A stretch of 64,000 nt of DNA from Kribbella turkmenica. GTDB taxonomy: Bacteria > Actinomycetota > Actinomycetes > Propionibacteriales > Kribbellaceae. Positions 32,191 to 40,108 of the stretch are shown here, piece by piece; position 1 is the stretch's first letter; every line of letters begins with the position of its first letter. The notes under the pieces are model-generated. The model made no database searches and was not told the DNA's origin. It saw only the letters and a program-made list of their open reading frames with translations. Location of the stretch: contig NZ_SMKR01000009.1 in the NCBI RefSeq assembly GCF_004348725.1, positions 1-64,000 on the forward strand. The letters are read 5' to 3'. The position numbers were made by a program, and so were the translations under genes.

Positions 32191-33098
32191 CGACCTTGTC
32201 ACGACCGATCTGGGAAGAGGAGCCGAGCGGGATCGCCCGGCTGTCGAGGCCGCTCGTGCTGGCCCTGGTCGCGCTCGCGGTGACGTTCCCGTTGTACGTC
32301 GTCGTGGTGACCAGCCTGTCCACCACCGAGGCCGTGACGCGGGCCGGCGGGTTGGTCGTCGTACCCCGGGAACTGACGGTGGCGGCGTACGCGCAACTGC
32401 TGTCGGGTGGGGTGGTCACCCGGGCCCTCGTGATCAGCGTGCTGATCACCGTGGTCGGTACGGCGTTCAGTCTGGGAATCACCGTCCTGGCGGCGTACGG
32501 GCTCTCGCGGCCGGGCTCGCTGTTCCACCGGCCGTTGCTGTTCGTCGTCCTGCTCACGTTCCTGTTCGGCCCGGGCATCATCCCGAGCTACCTGGTGGTG
32601 AACGCGCTCGGGCTGATCGACAGCTACGCGTCGCTCGTCCTGCCGACCGCGGTGTCCGCGTTCAACCTGATCGTGATGCGGTCGTTCTTCATGGGCATCC
32701 CGGGGGAGCTGATCGACAGCGCGCGGATCGACGGCGCCGGGGAGTTCGCGATCCTGCGCCGGATCGTGCTGCCGCTGTCGAAGGCGGTGGTGGCGGTGGT
32801 CGGGCTGTTCTACGCGGTCGGCTACTGGAACGCGTTCTTCAACGCGTTGCTGTACATCAACGACAACAACAAGTGGCCGCTGCAGATGGTGCTGCGGACG
32901 TACATCGTGCAGGCCCAGGTGCTGCCGACCGGTGCCGGCGGGGTGGCTTCCGGGACCGGGCTGGGGATGGCGCCCGCGCCGAGTCTGGCGATCAAGATGG
33001 CGATCGTGGTGATCGCGATCGTCCCGGTCCTGCTGGTCTACCCGTTCATCCAGCGCCATTTCACCAAGGGCGTCATCATCGGCGCGGTCAAGGGATGA
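32187..33098 (+). CDS. Sugar ABC transporter permease 2 (YtcP type)
   Basis: 303 residues with six helices. The EAA loop is DSARIDGAGEFAILRRIVLP (about 175). VVVTSLSTTEAVTRAGGLVVVPRE near the N-terminus matches the carbohydrate-uptake CUT1 second permease group. It starts on the stop of permease 1 (ATGA). Confidence 0.92.
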   Translation: MTTLSRPIWEEEPSGIARLSRPLVLALVALAVTFPLYVVVVTSLSTTEAVTRAGGLVVVPRELTVAAYAQLLSGGVVTRALVISVLITVVGTAFSLGITVLAAYGLSRPGSLFHRPLLFVVLLTFLFGPGIIPSYLVVNALGLIDSYASLVLPTAVSAFNLIVMRSFFMGIPGELIDSARIDGAGEFAILRRIVLPLSKAVVAVVGLFYAVGYWNAFFNALLYINDNNKWPLQMVLRTYIVQAQVLPTGAGGVASGTGLGMAPAPSLAIKMAIVVIAIVPVLLVYPFIQRHFTKGVIIGAVKG

Positions 33099-33133
33099 TG
33101 CCAGGATGGGTCCGGCGGACGGGAAGGGCCGGC

Positions 33134-35056
33134 ATGACGCGACTGTGGTACGGCGGCGACTACAACCCGGAGCAGTGGGATCCGCAGGTGTGGAAGGAGG
33201 ACGCCGACCTGATGCGTCAGGCCGGCGTCAACCTGGTCACAGTCGGCGTCTTCTCCTGGTCGAGTCTCGAGCCGTCACCAGGGGAGTACCGGTTCGGCTG
33301 GCTGGACCAGGTTCTGGACCTGCTGCACGCCGCCGGCGTGAGTGTCGACCTGGCCACGCCGACCGCGTCGCCGCCGCCGTGGTTCAGCCGGCTGCACCCG
33401 GAGGCGTTGCCCGTGACCGCCGACGGCGTCCGGCTGACGCACGGCAGCAGGGACACGTACTGCGCCTGTGCGCCGGCCTACCGCTCAGCGGCCACGGGGA
33501 TAGCGCGTGCGCTTGTCGATCGGTACGGCGATCATCCGTCACTGGCGATGTGGCACGTCCACAACGAGTACGGAACCGTCTGCTACTGCCCGTTGGCGGC
33601 TGAGCGGTTCCGTGAGTGGCTGCGGGAGCGCTACGGCTCGCTCGATCGGCTGAACGCCGCGTGGACGACGGCGTTCTGGAGTCAGGGGTACTCCGGCTGG
33701 CAGGACGTGCAGCCGCCGCGCCGGACGCAATACCTGGTGAATCCGACGCAGTTCCTGGACTACCGGCGGTTCTGGTCGGACGAGTTGCTGGCGGCGTACC
33801 TGGAGCAGAAGGCGGTCATCCGGGAGCGGTCGTCGTTGCCGGTGACCACGAACTTCGTGTTCGGCGGCTGGGTGCCGGTGAACCATGCCCGCTGGGCCGC
33901 GGAGGTGGATGTCGTTGCCATCGACCACTATCCGACCCGGACCGATGCCGGCGCCGAGGAGCAGACCGCCTTCGGTGCCGACCTCGCCCGGTCGTGGGCC
34001 GGCGGGAGACCGTGGCTGTTGATGGAGCAGGCGGCGGGAACGCTCGACGACGGGAAACGCCTGCACACCAAGGAGCCCGGACGGATGGCGCGGCACAGCC
34101 TGTCGCACATCGCCCGCGGGTCCGCCGGAGCGTTGTTCTTCCAGTGGCGGGCGTCGCGTGGCGGTTCCGAGGTGTACCACTCGGCGCTGGTGCCGCACGC
34201 CGGTCCGTCCTCGCGGATCTTCCGTGAGGTGGTCGCGCTGGGTTCGCTGCTGCCGTCGCTGGCGGAGGTCGCGGACGCCGAGGTCGTCGCCGATGTCGCC
34301 GTACTGTGGGACGTCGAGTGCTGGTGGGCGATGCAGGGGACGCATCTGCCGTCGTCCTCGCTCGACTACCTGTCGGCGGTGCAGGACGCGCATCGGCACT
34401 TCTGGCGTGCGGGAGTGACTGTCGACTTCGCGGAGCCGTCGGCGGACCTGTCGTCGTACCGGCTCGTCGTGGTGCCGTCCTTGTACCTGATCAGCGACGA
34501 GGCGGCCGCATCGCTGGCCGCCTATGTCGAGCGCGGCGGCCAGTTGGTGGTCGGGTACTTCAGCGGAATCGTCGACCCCGACGCGCGGGTCCGGCTCGGT
34601 GGCTATCCGGGCGCCTTCACAGCCTTGCTGGGTGTTCGGGTGGAGGAGTTCCACCCGCTCACCGAGGACGGTGAGGTCCAGTTGTCGTCCGGCGGGCGTG
34701 GGCGGGTGTGGAGCGAGGACGTCGAGGCGGTCTCGGCCGAGGTCGTCGACCGGTACGTCGGGGGAGTGCTCGACGGGAAGCCGGCGATCACCCGCCGCCG
34801 GGTCGGGGCCGGGATCGCGTGGTACGTGTCGACGTCGGTCGACGTCGACACGGCTGCCGGGTTGTTCGGCCTGACCGGATCGGCGGTGGAGACGGTTCGG
34901 CGTCGCTCCGGCGACACGACCTGGACGTTCCTGGTCAACCATGGTGCGTCCGAGGTCGTCGTGCCGATCGCCGGCGTCGAGCTGATCTCAGGCTCGGCGG
35001 TCGACGGTTCGCTCGCCTTGGCCGGTGGTGGTGTCGCTGTCGTCCGCTCGCCCTGA
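33134..35056 (+). CDS. GH42 beta-galactosidase
   Basis: 640 residues from ATG 33134; ATG 33095, overlapping the permease stop, is in frame, but the conserved N-terminus LWYGGDYNPEQWD fits the later start, which has GGGAAGGG upstream. E145 in WHVHNEYG is the acid/base and E298 in LLMEQAAG the nucleophile. A Cys cluster at about 113-155 (YCACAP, CYCP) matches the zinc site of many GH42 enzymes. The trimerisation domain (about 390-580) and a small C-terminal beta domain complete the family length. It is cytoplasmic and would hydrolyse beta-galactosides brought in by the linked ABC importer. The last 69 bases overlap the convergent LacI gene. Confidence 0.92.
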   Translation: MTRLWYGGDYNPEQWDPQVWKEDADLMRQAGVNLVTVGVFSWSSLEPSPGEYRFGWLDQVLDLLHAAGVSVDLATPTASPPPWFSRLHPEALPVTADGVRLTHGSRDTYCACAPAYRSAATGIARALVDRYGDHPSLAMWHVHNEYGTVCYCPLAAERFREWLRERYGSLDRLNAAWTTAFWSQGYSGWQDVQPPRRTQYLVNPTQFLDYRRFWSDELLAAYLEQKAVIRERSSLPVTTNFVFGGWVPVNHARWAAEVDVVAIDHYPTRTDAGAEEQTAFGADLARSWAGGRPWLLMEQAAGTLDDGKRLHTKEPGRMARHSLSHIARGSAGALFFQWRASRGGSEVYHSALVPHAGPSSRIFREVVALGSLLPSLAEVADAEVVADVAVLWDVECWWAMQGTHLPSSSLDYLSAVQDAHRHFWRAGVTVDFAEPSADLSSYRLVVVPSLYLISDEAAASLAAYVERGGQLVVGYFSGIVDPDARVRLGGYPGAFTALLGVRVEEFHPLTEDGEVQLSSGGRGRVWSEDVEAVSAEVVDRYVGGVLDGKPAITRRRVGAGIAWYVSTSVDVDTAAGLFGLTGSAVETVRRRSGDTTWTFLVNHGASEVVVPIAGVELISGSAVDGSLALAGGGVAVVRSP

Positions 35057-36043
35057 CGAGCCGCGGGCGGTGAACTCCGGCGGCAGCAGCGTCAACTCGG
35101 GTGCCTCTGCGCCGGACAGCTTGGTGATCAGGGACTCGACCGCCAGTGCGCCGATCCGTTCGGCCGGGATGGTGACGGACGACAACTGCGGCACCTGCCG
35201 CTCGGCGACGTCGTCCGCGCAGATCGCCACCAGCGACATGTCCTCGGGAACGCGTCGTCCGAGTCGCCGCAGGACGTCGAGCAGCGGGCCGATGATCGGC
35301 TCGTTCTGCACGACGAGCCCGGTGAGGTCCGGGTGATCGTGCAGCAGACGCTCGACGGTGCCGAGGACGGCGGCGAACGTGTGCTCGCACGGGGTCTCGA
35401 CCCCGACGACGCCCCGTTGTCCGGCGGCTTCGGCGAATCCGGTCAGGGTGCGCTGGGCGAAGCCGGTCTGACGTTCGTACACGGCGGACGGCGTACCCAG
35501 CAGGGCCATCGAGCGGTGGCCGAGGTCGGCCAGGTGGTCGACGCAACGGGCGCCCGCGGCAACGAAGTCGAGGTCGATGCAGGTCAGGCCCTCGGAGTCG
35601 GCCGGGTAGCCGATGAGCACCGACGGCATCGGCAGCTCACGCAGGACCGGAACCCGTTCGTCGTCGAGCTCGACGTCCATCACGACCAGCGCGTCCACCA
35701 GCGAGCTCTGCGCGACCCGCTGCAGCCCCTCCGGGCCCTCGTCGGCGGTCAGCAGCAGGACGTCATGGTCGTACCGGCGGGCGGTGGTCACCACCGCGGC
35801 GGCGAACTGCATCATCACCGGGACGTGCATGCCGGTGCGCAGCGGGATCACCAGCGCGAGCACGTTGGAGCGCTGGCTGGCGAGCGCCCGGGCACTCGCG
35901 TTCGGGCGGTAGCCGAGCGCGCGGACGCTGCGCTGCACGCGCTCACGGGTGTCGGACGAGATCGACCGCTTTCCGCTGAGCACGTAGGAGACCGTGCTGG
36001 CCGCAACCCCGGCGTGCCGGGCGACGTCCGCGATCGTGACCAC
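34988..36043 (-). CDS. LacI-family transcriptional repressor
   Basis: 351 residues from GTG 36043 (GGGAG 9 bases upstream). The helix-turn-helix TIADVARHAGVAASTVSYVL, then SGKRSISSDTRERVQRSVRALGY, is canonical, followed by the hinge ASARALASQRS. The sugar-binding domain (about 60-335) ends in an unusual acidic, Ser/Thr-rich tail of about 25 residues that is encoded opposite the GH42 end. The palindrome at 36066-36081 lies in its own promoter and is identical to those before GH31 and GH3. It therefore probably represses itself and those enzymes, with a xyloglucan-derived sugar as inducer (inference). Confidence 0.9.
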   Translation of the reverse strand: MVTIADVARHAGVAASTVSYVLSGKRSISSDTRERVQRSVRALGYRPNASARALASQRSNVLALVIPLRTGMHVPVMMQFAAAVVTTARRYDHDVLLLTADEGPEGLQRVAQSSLVDALVVMDVELDDERVPVLRELPMPSVLIGYPADSEGLTCIDLDFVAAGARCVDHLADLGHRSMALLGTPSAVYERQTGFAQRTLTGFAEAAGQRGVVGVETPCEHTFAAVLGTVERLLHDHPDLTGLVVQNEPIIGPLLDVLRRLGRRVPEDMSLVAICADDVAERQVPQLSSVTIPAERIGALAVESLITKLSGAEAPELTLLPPEFTARGSSGRADDSDTTTGQGERTVDRRA

Positions 36044-36065
36044 TGTGGCGCGCTCCCTCGTCCCG

Positions 36066-36081
36066 GTCGAAGCGCTTCGAC
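36066..36081. promoter_or_regulatory. LacI operator 4 (before lacI-type gene)
   Basis: GTCGAAGCGCTTCGAC lies 23 bases before the repressor start codon, pointing to autoregulation. Confidence 0.8.
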
Positions 36082-36090
36082 CCGCTGGAC

Positions 36091-36121
36091 AAACAAAAGC
36101 AAGGAGAGTGGATCTCCTTGC
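36091..36121 (-). terminator. Intrinsic terminator after the GH36 unit
   Basis: On the minus strand, GCAAGGAGA-TCCAC-TCTCCTTGC (perfect 9-base arms) is followed by TTTTGTTT. It would stop leftward transcription from GH36 before it enters the LacI promoter. Confidence 0.7.
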
Positions 36122-36243
36122 CTGTTTCAACTTATAGCGCAGGTGGAGGCTTGCCGCAAGGCCCGGGGTGCGCCGGAGAATCGCCGCTCGTGACTGGATA
36201 TCAGCCGGCTCAGCCGGCGGCCGGACGACGTGGCGGCCGCGGG

Positions 36244-36519
36244 GTGACGGACGTCGACGTCCTGGTCGTCGGCGGTGGACCGGCGGGGTTGATGCTGGCG
36301 GGTGAGTTGCGGTTGGCAGGCGTGCGGGTGGCGGTGCTCGAGCGGGCACCGCGGCCGCGGGAGACGGCGAAGGCGAACGGCCTGGCCGGGCAGATCCTGG
36401 AGCTGCTGCGCGGACCGGCCGGCCGACGTGATGCTGATCCGGCCGGACGCCGTCGTCGCCTGGGCCGGTGACGAGCCGGCTGGTCCCGCGCTGCCGGGAC
36501 GCGCTCTCGACCTGGTTCA
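36244..36519 (+). pseudogene. FAD-dependent monooxygenase relic with internal deletion
   Basis: From GTG 36244, DVDVLVVGGGPAGLMLAGEL (the FAD-binding GxGxxG loop), then RLAGVRVAVLERAPRPRET and NGLAGQILELL form the first 55 residues of a PheA/TetX-type aromatic monooxygenase. At about 36412-36430 the match jumps, in another frame, to PADVMLIRPDAVVAWAGDEP, the known C-terminal end of the same family. Some 400 internal residues are missing and the frame is broken. The relic runs up to the GH36 stop. Only its two ends survive. Confidence 0.7.
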
Positions 36520-38517
36520 GCGGGTGAGGCGCAGGATCCGGGCCGACGGCTCGGCGACGTCCGTCGTGACGGTGAGGTCGTCGCCCGACCAGGAGTAGCT
36601 CCAGCCGCCGGGAGCGGCCGGGAAGAGGTGGTCGATTGTGGCCGGAGGCAACGAAAGGGTCAGTTCGGACGGGCCGGCGACGCGGTGCCACAGGGCCAGG
36701 TAGGTGACGGTGTCGTTGCCCAGGGCCAGCGCGATCCAGTCGTCGTCCCAGTTCGGGAGACCCAGCGGCCAGCTCGGGACCAGGGTCTCCACGTCCTTCA
36801 GGACGACGCGATGAGCGGCGATCGCGGACCGGACCAGCTCCAGCTCGGCGCCGGTCATGTGGTTGAGGTGTCCGGACAGGTAGAGCCGGCCCGGGATGCC
36901 GTTGACCAGCGCGAGCGTGAACTCCTCGCGCGTGGTCCCGGTGATCGGATAGGCCCAGTGCCCGGCCTGTTCGGGCAGTACGCCGGCCGGGGCCGCCGCG
37001 GTGATCGGTGCGTAGAGCAGCGGGTGCTGCTGGTCGGAGGTCGACTGCAGATGAAGCCGGGACAGCATCGCGTAGTCCATCCGCATGGCTCCGGAGGCGC
37101 AGTTCTCGATCAGCAGCTCCGGGTGGCGGGCCTGCAGCGCGTCCAGCCAGCTGAGCACGGCCCGGTTGTGCTCGAGCAGTCCCTGGCCGAGCGACGTACC
37201 GCCCTTGTCGGTGCCGGGCCCGGTCATCGTGTTGTTGTCGAACTTGAAGAACCCGATGCCGAAGTCGCTCACCAGCCGGTCGACCGTGTCGTCGAGGTGC
37301 CGGCGGGCGAGCGGGTTGCGGAGGTCGAGCAGGTAGCGGCCGTGCTCGGCGACCCGGATCCCGCGCCGGGTGAGGAAGGCCTCGTCGGGCAGTGCCGACG
37401 CGATCGGCGCGTGCACGCCGATCACCTCGGGCTCCAGCCACAGGCCCGGCACCAGCCCGCGGTCGTGGATCCGGTCGATCACCTCGCCGAGACCCTTCGG
37501 GAAGCGGGTGGCCGACGGCTGCCACGCGCCGACGGTGCTCCACCAGTGGCCTTCGGCGTACCAGCCGGCGTCGATGCAGAAGTAGTCCGCGCCGGCCTCG
37601 GCCGCGGCGTCGATCAGCGGCAGCAGCTTCTCGGTCGTCGGATCGCCCATCAGTGTGTTCATGTAGTCGTTGAAGACCACCGGCATCCGGTCGTCGACCC
37701 GGCGCCGCCGCCGGAGCGTACGGCGCTGCCGGGTGAGGGCCGCGAACACACTGTCCCGGTCGGTGCCGGCGACGAGTGAGACCGGCACGCTGGTGAACGG
37801 CTCGTCCACCGTGATCCGGACGGTCCACTGGTGTTCCTGGTCGGTCGGTCCGCTGAGCAGGAGGTAGCCGCCCCGCCGGTTCTCACCGAGCTCGAAGTGC
37901 CACGGCCCGTTGTGCTCGATCTGCCAGCCGAGCGCGGACGGCGTACCCCGATCGACCAGTACGCCGACGGGCAGGCGCTCACCGCTCGACCACGACCCGG
38001 TGCTCGTCACCGCGTGCCGGCTCTTCGAGACCGGGTGGTGCGGATCCCGGACGATCTCCGGGACCCGGCCGGACCGCAGTGGCTCGACCGACCAGCGGTT
38101 CTCGGCCATCCAGTCGTTGGCCGCCGAGTACAGGTCGGCGTCGACCGACTCGAGGCCGACGACGAGGGAGGAGAGGAAGTCCAGTTCCAGCGATCCCGGT
38201 CCGGACATCGACGCCTCGGACCAGGTGCGGACGCCGGCCCTGGCCTCGAACACGCTGGTCACCCGCAGCCCGGTCTCGACATCCTCCTGCACGATGCGCA
38301 GCGTCGACCCGTCGTCGTCATGGCGCACGTACCGCAGCCGCTGACCCAGGATCGTGTCGACGTGCCGGCTGGTCCCGGGGAAGCGCCCGTACCCGAGCGC
38401 CGACACCTCGACCAACGGCTGGCTCAGCTCAGCGGCGGCCCCGGCGGTCACCCGCACCGGACCGTCGTCGAGAGTGAAGGTCAAGGACAGGTCGGGCGTG
38501 CTCCAGCGCAGGTTCAT
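36517..38517 (-). CDS. GH36 alpha-galactosidase
   Basis: 666 residues. The N-terminal beta-supersandwich spans about 1-280. In the barrel, FFKFDNN carries the nucleophile D427 and STSDQQH the acid/base D495. ENCASGAMRMDYAM (about 475) replaces the usual CSGGGRFD. VFNDYMNTLMGDPTTEKLLP is the usual barrel entry. It is cytoplasmic and would remove alpha-galactosyl units from raffinose-type or galactomannan/xyloglucan oligosaccharides. Its start overlaps the stop of the (broken) EamA gene by 4 bases, so the two were an operon. A terminator lies 400 bases beyond its end. Confidence 0.9.
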   Translation of the reverse strand: MNLRWSTPDLSLTFTLDDGPVRVTAGAAAELSQPLVEVSALGYGRFPGTSRHVDTILGQRLRYVRHDDDGSTLRIVQEDVETGLRVTSVFEARAGVRTWSEASMSGPGSLELDFLSSLVVGLESVDADLYSAANDWMAENRWSVEPLRSGRVPEIVRDPHHPVSKSRHAVTSTGSWSSGERLPVGVLVDRGTPSALGWQIEHNGPWHFELGENRRGGYLLLSGPTDQEHQWTVRITVDEPFTSVPVSLVAGTDRDSVFAALTRQRRTLRRRRRVDDRMPVVFNDYMNTLMGDPTTEKLLPLIDAAAEAGADYFCIDAGWYAEGHWWSTVGAWQPSATRFPKGLGEVIDRIHDRGLVPGLWLEPEVIGVHAPIASALPDEAFLTRRGIRVAEHGRYLLDLRNPLARRHLDDTVDRLVSDFGIGFFKFDNNTMTGPGTDKGGTSLGQGLLEHNRAVLSWLDALQARHPELLIENCASGAMRMDYAMLSRLHLQSTSDQQHPLLYAPITAAAPAGVLPEQAGHWAYPITGTTREEFTLALVNGIPGRLYLSGHLNHMTGAELELVRSAIAAHRVVLKDVETLVPSWPLGLPNWDDDWIALALGNDTVTYLALWHRVAGPSELTLSLPPATIDHLFPAAPGGWSYSWSGDDLTVTTDVAEPSARILRLTR

Positions 38518-39406
38518 CGATAAACCTTAGGTGGATCGGTCACCGCCGGCGCAATGGGCGTCTCGCGGCGCGGGCGCGCGAGGGTGATGCCGCCGAGCAC
38601 GAGTGCCAGCCCGAGGAGTTGGGGCAGGGTGAGCAGTTCGCCGGACAGGGTCGTCCCGAGCAGTACGCCGGTGACCGGGTTCAGCAGCCCGATCAGACCC
38701 ACGGTTGCGGCCGGGAGCTGACGGAGGCCGGTGAACCAGGCGGTGAAGGCGAGGGCGGTGGCGATCAGGCCGACGTACGCGAAGCCCGCGACCGCGGCAA
38801 GGTCCAGGACGGGCGGTCGTCCTTCGACGGCGACCGCGAAGGAACCAGCACCAGGCCGCCGGCGAGGAGTTGCCACGCCGTGGTGGCCAGCGGGCTCGCG
38901 GAACGGCCCCACTTCTTCGTGAGGATGTAGCCGCACGACGACATCAACAGGGCAGCGACCGAGGCCGCCACCCCGCGGACGTTGACCGAGGTGGCGCCGG
39001 CGCCCAGAAGTAGGCAAACGCCGACGATCCCGGCCGCCGCGCCGACGAGCACCGCCGCGGTCGGACGCTCGGCCAGCAGCGCCCAGGCGAACAGCGCCAT
39101 CGTCAGCGGACTGGCCGACATGATCGTCGACGCGAGGCTGACCGGCAGGAGTTGCGAGGCGAGGTAGACGAGGGCGAAGAACGCTGCCATGGTGCAGATG
39201 CCGAGGACGAGCGACCGCCACCACCACGCACCCCGGGGGAGACGCCGGGCGATGCCCAGCACCAACAGGCCGGCGGGCAGTGCGCGGAGGACGGCGCCGT
39301 ACAAGGGATAGCCGGCCGGCAGGTACTCGTGGGTGACGAAGTAGTTCGTGCCCCAGGCGATCGGGGCGATCGCGGTGACGAGCACCCACCGGAAAGTATT
39401 TTCCAT
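38514..39406 (-). pseudogene. EamA-family transporter, frameshifted
   Basis: The ATG at 39406 opens a normal DMT transporter (RWVLVTAIAPIAWGTNYFVT, then GIARRLPRGAWWWRSLVLGI) that reads cleanly for about 190 residues to QLLAGGLVLVP. At about 38838-38843 the frame is lost, and the family sequence continues in another frame (FAVAVEGRPPVLDLAAVAGF to LTLPQLLGLALVLGGITLAR). Loss of one base in GGTTCCTTCGCGG explains it. As written, the product lacks helices 7-10. A sequencing error is the main alternative, since the rest is intact. It is divergent from a MarR gene and translationally coupled to GH36. Confidence 0.75.
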
Positions 39407-39410
39407 GGAA
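39401..39410. promoter_or_regulatory. MarR operator copy A, over the EamA start codon
   Basis: TTCCATGGAA is a perfect 10-base palindrome that contains the EamA start codon. Looser symmetry extends to GTA/TAC on both sides. Confidence 0.55.
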
Positions 39411-39421
39411 ATTACTATATC

Positions 39422-39431
39422 TTCCGTGGAA
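39422..39431. promoter_or_regulatory. MarR operator copy B
   Basis: TTCCGTGGAA lies exactly 21 bases (two helical turns) from copy A and ends 3 bases before the MarR -10 element. Confidence 0.55.
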
Positions 39432-39433
39432 GC

Positions 39434-39439
39434 TATGCT
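39434..39439 (+). promoter_or_regulatory. Leaderless -10 element (TATGCT) for the MarR gene
   Basis: TATGCT lies 6 bases before GTG 39446, with no ribosome-binding site. Confidence 0.5.
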
Positions 39440-39445
39440 GGGCCG

Positions 39446-39955
39446 GTGACCGAGGACCAACTGGACCACGTGGCGCGGATCCAGGCCGAGTGGCGGATCG
39501 AGCGTCCGGATGTCGACACCGGACCACAGGGTGTGATCGGCCGGCTGCACCGGATCGCCAACCGGATGACCGGTGAGCTGACCACCCTTTACGCGAAATA
39601 CGGGCTGACCGAGGGAGAATTCGACGTCCTCGCCGCGCTGCGCAGGGCGGGTGCGCCGTACGAACGGGCGCCCGGGGAGATCGCGCTGCACACGATGGTG
39701 ACGACCGGCGCGGTCACCAAGCGGGTGGACCGACTGGAGCAGGCCGGCCTGGTGCAGCGGCGGCGCAGCGACGCCGACGGCCGCGGGCGGGCCGTCCGGC
39801 TGACCCCGGCCGGTCGCCGCCTGTTCGACCAGGCGTTCACCGCTCACATGGCCAACGAACGACGCCTGCTCGAAGCCCTGGCTCCGGACGAGGCAGCCCA
39901 GTTGGAGAGGCTGCTGACCACCTGGCTGGCCGTCCTGGAGCCGCCGGCCACCTGA
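39446..39955 (+). CDS. MarR-family transcriptional regulator
   Basis: 169 residues from GTG 39446. The winged helix is YGLTEGEFDVLAALRRAGAP, then LHTMVTTGAVTKRVDRLEQAGL, with the wing RRRSDADGRGRAVRLTPAG. N- and C-terminal helices form the dimer interface. It is divergent from the EamA gene with two TTCC(A/G)TGGAA sites in the 39-base gap, so it very likely represses both. The ligand is unknown. Confidence 0.9.
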   Translation: MTEDQLDHVARIQAEWRIERPDVDTGPQGVIGRLHRIANRMTGELTTLYAKYGLTEGEFDVLAALRRAGAPYERAPGEIALHTMVTTGAVTKRVDRLEQAGLVQRRRSDADGRGRAVRLTPAGRRLFDQAFTAHMANERRLLEALAPDEAAQLERLLTTWLAVLEPPAT

Positions 39956-40108
39956 GGTAGCCCTGCGGTCACGTCCGGGTTGCTATCCGGCCACAAGTGT
40001 ACGAGACCGTAACGGATCACGAGTTGTTTCTATTATTCCCGTGAAATCGTGCAACGCTTCCCGAGCCCGGCACGTTTCGCCAGTGCCGCTACTCATGAAG
40101 GAGAACGC

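Noticed and set aside
36099-36121. The dyad at 36099-36121 as another operator of the LacI gene
   Set aside because: On the minus strand it is a 9-base stem followed by TTTTGTTT, which is better explained as an intrinsic terminator for GH36. Its sequence is also unrelated to the LacI palindrome.
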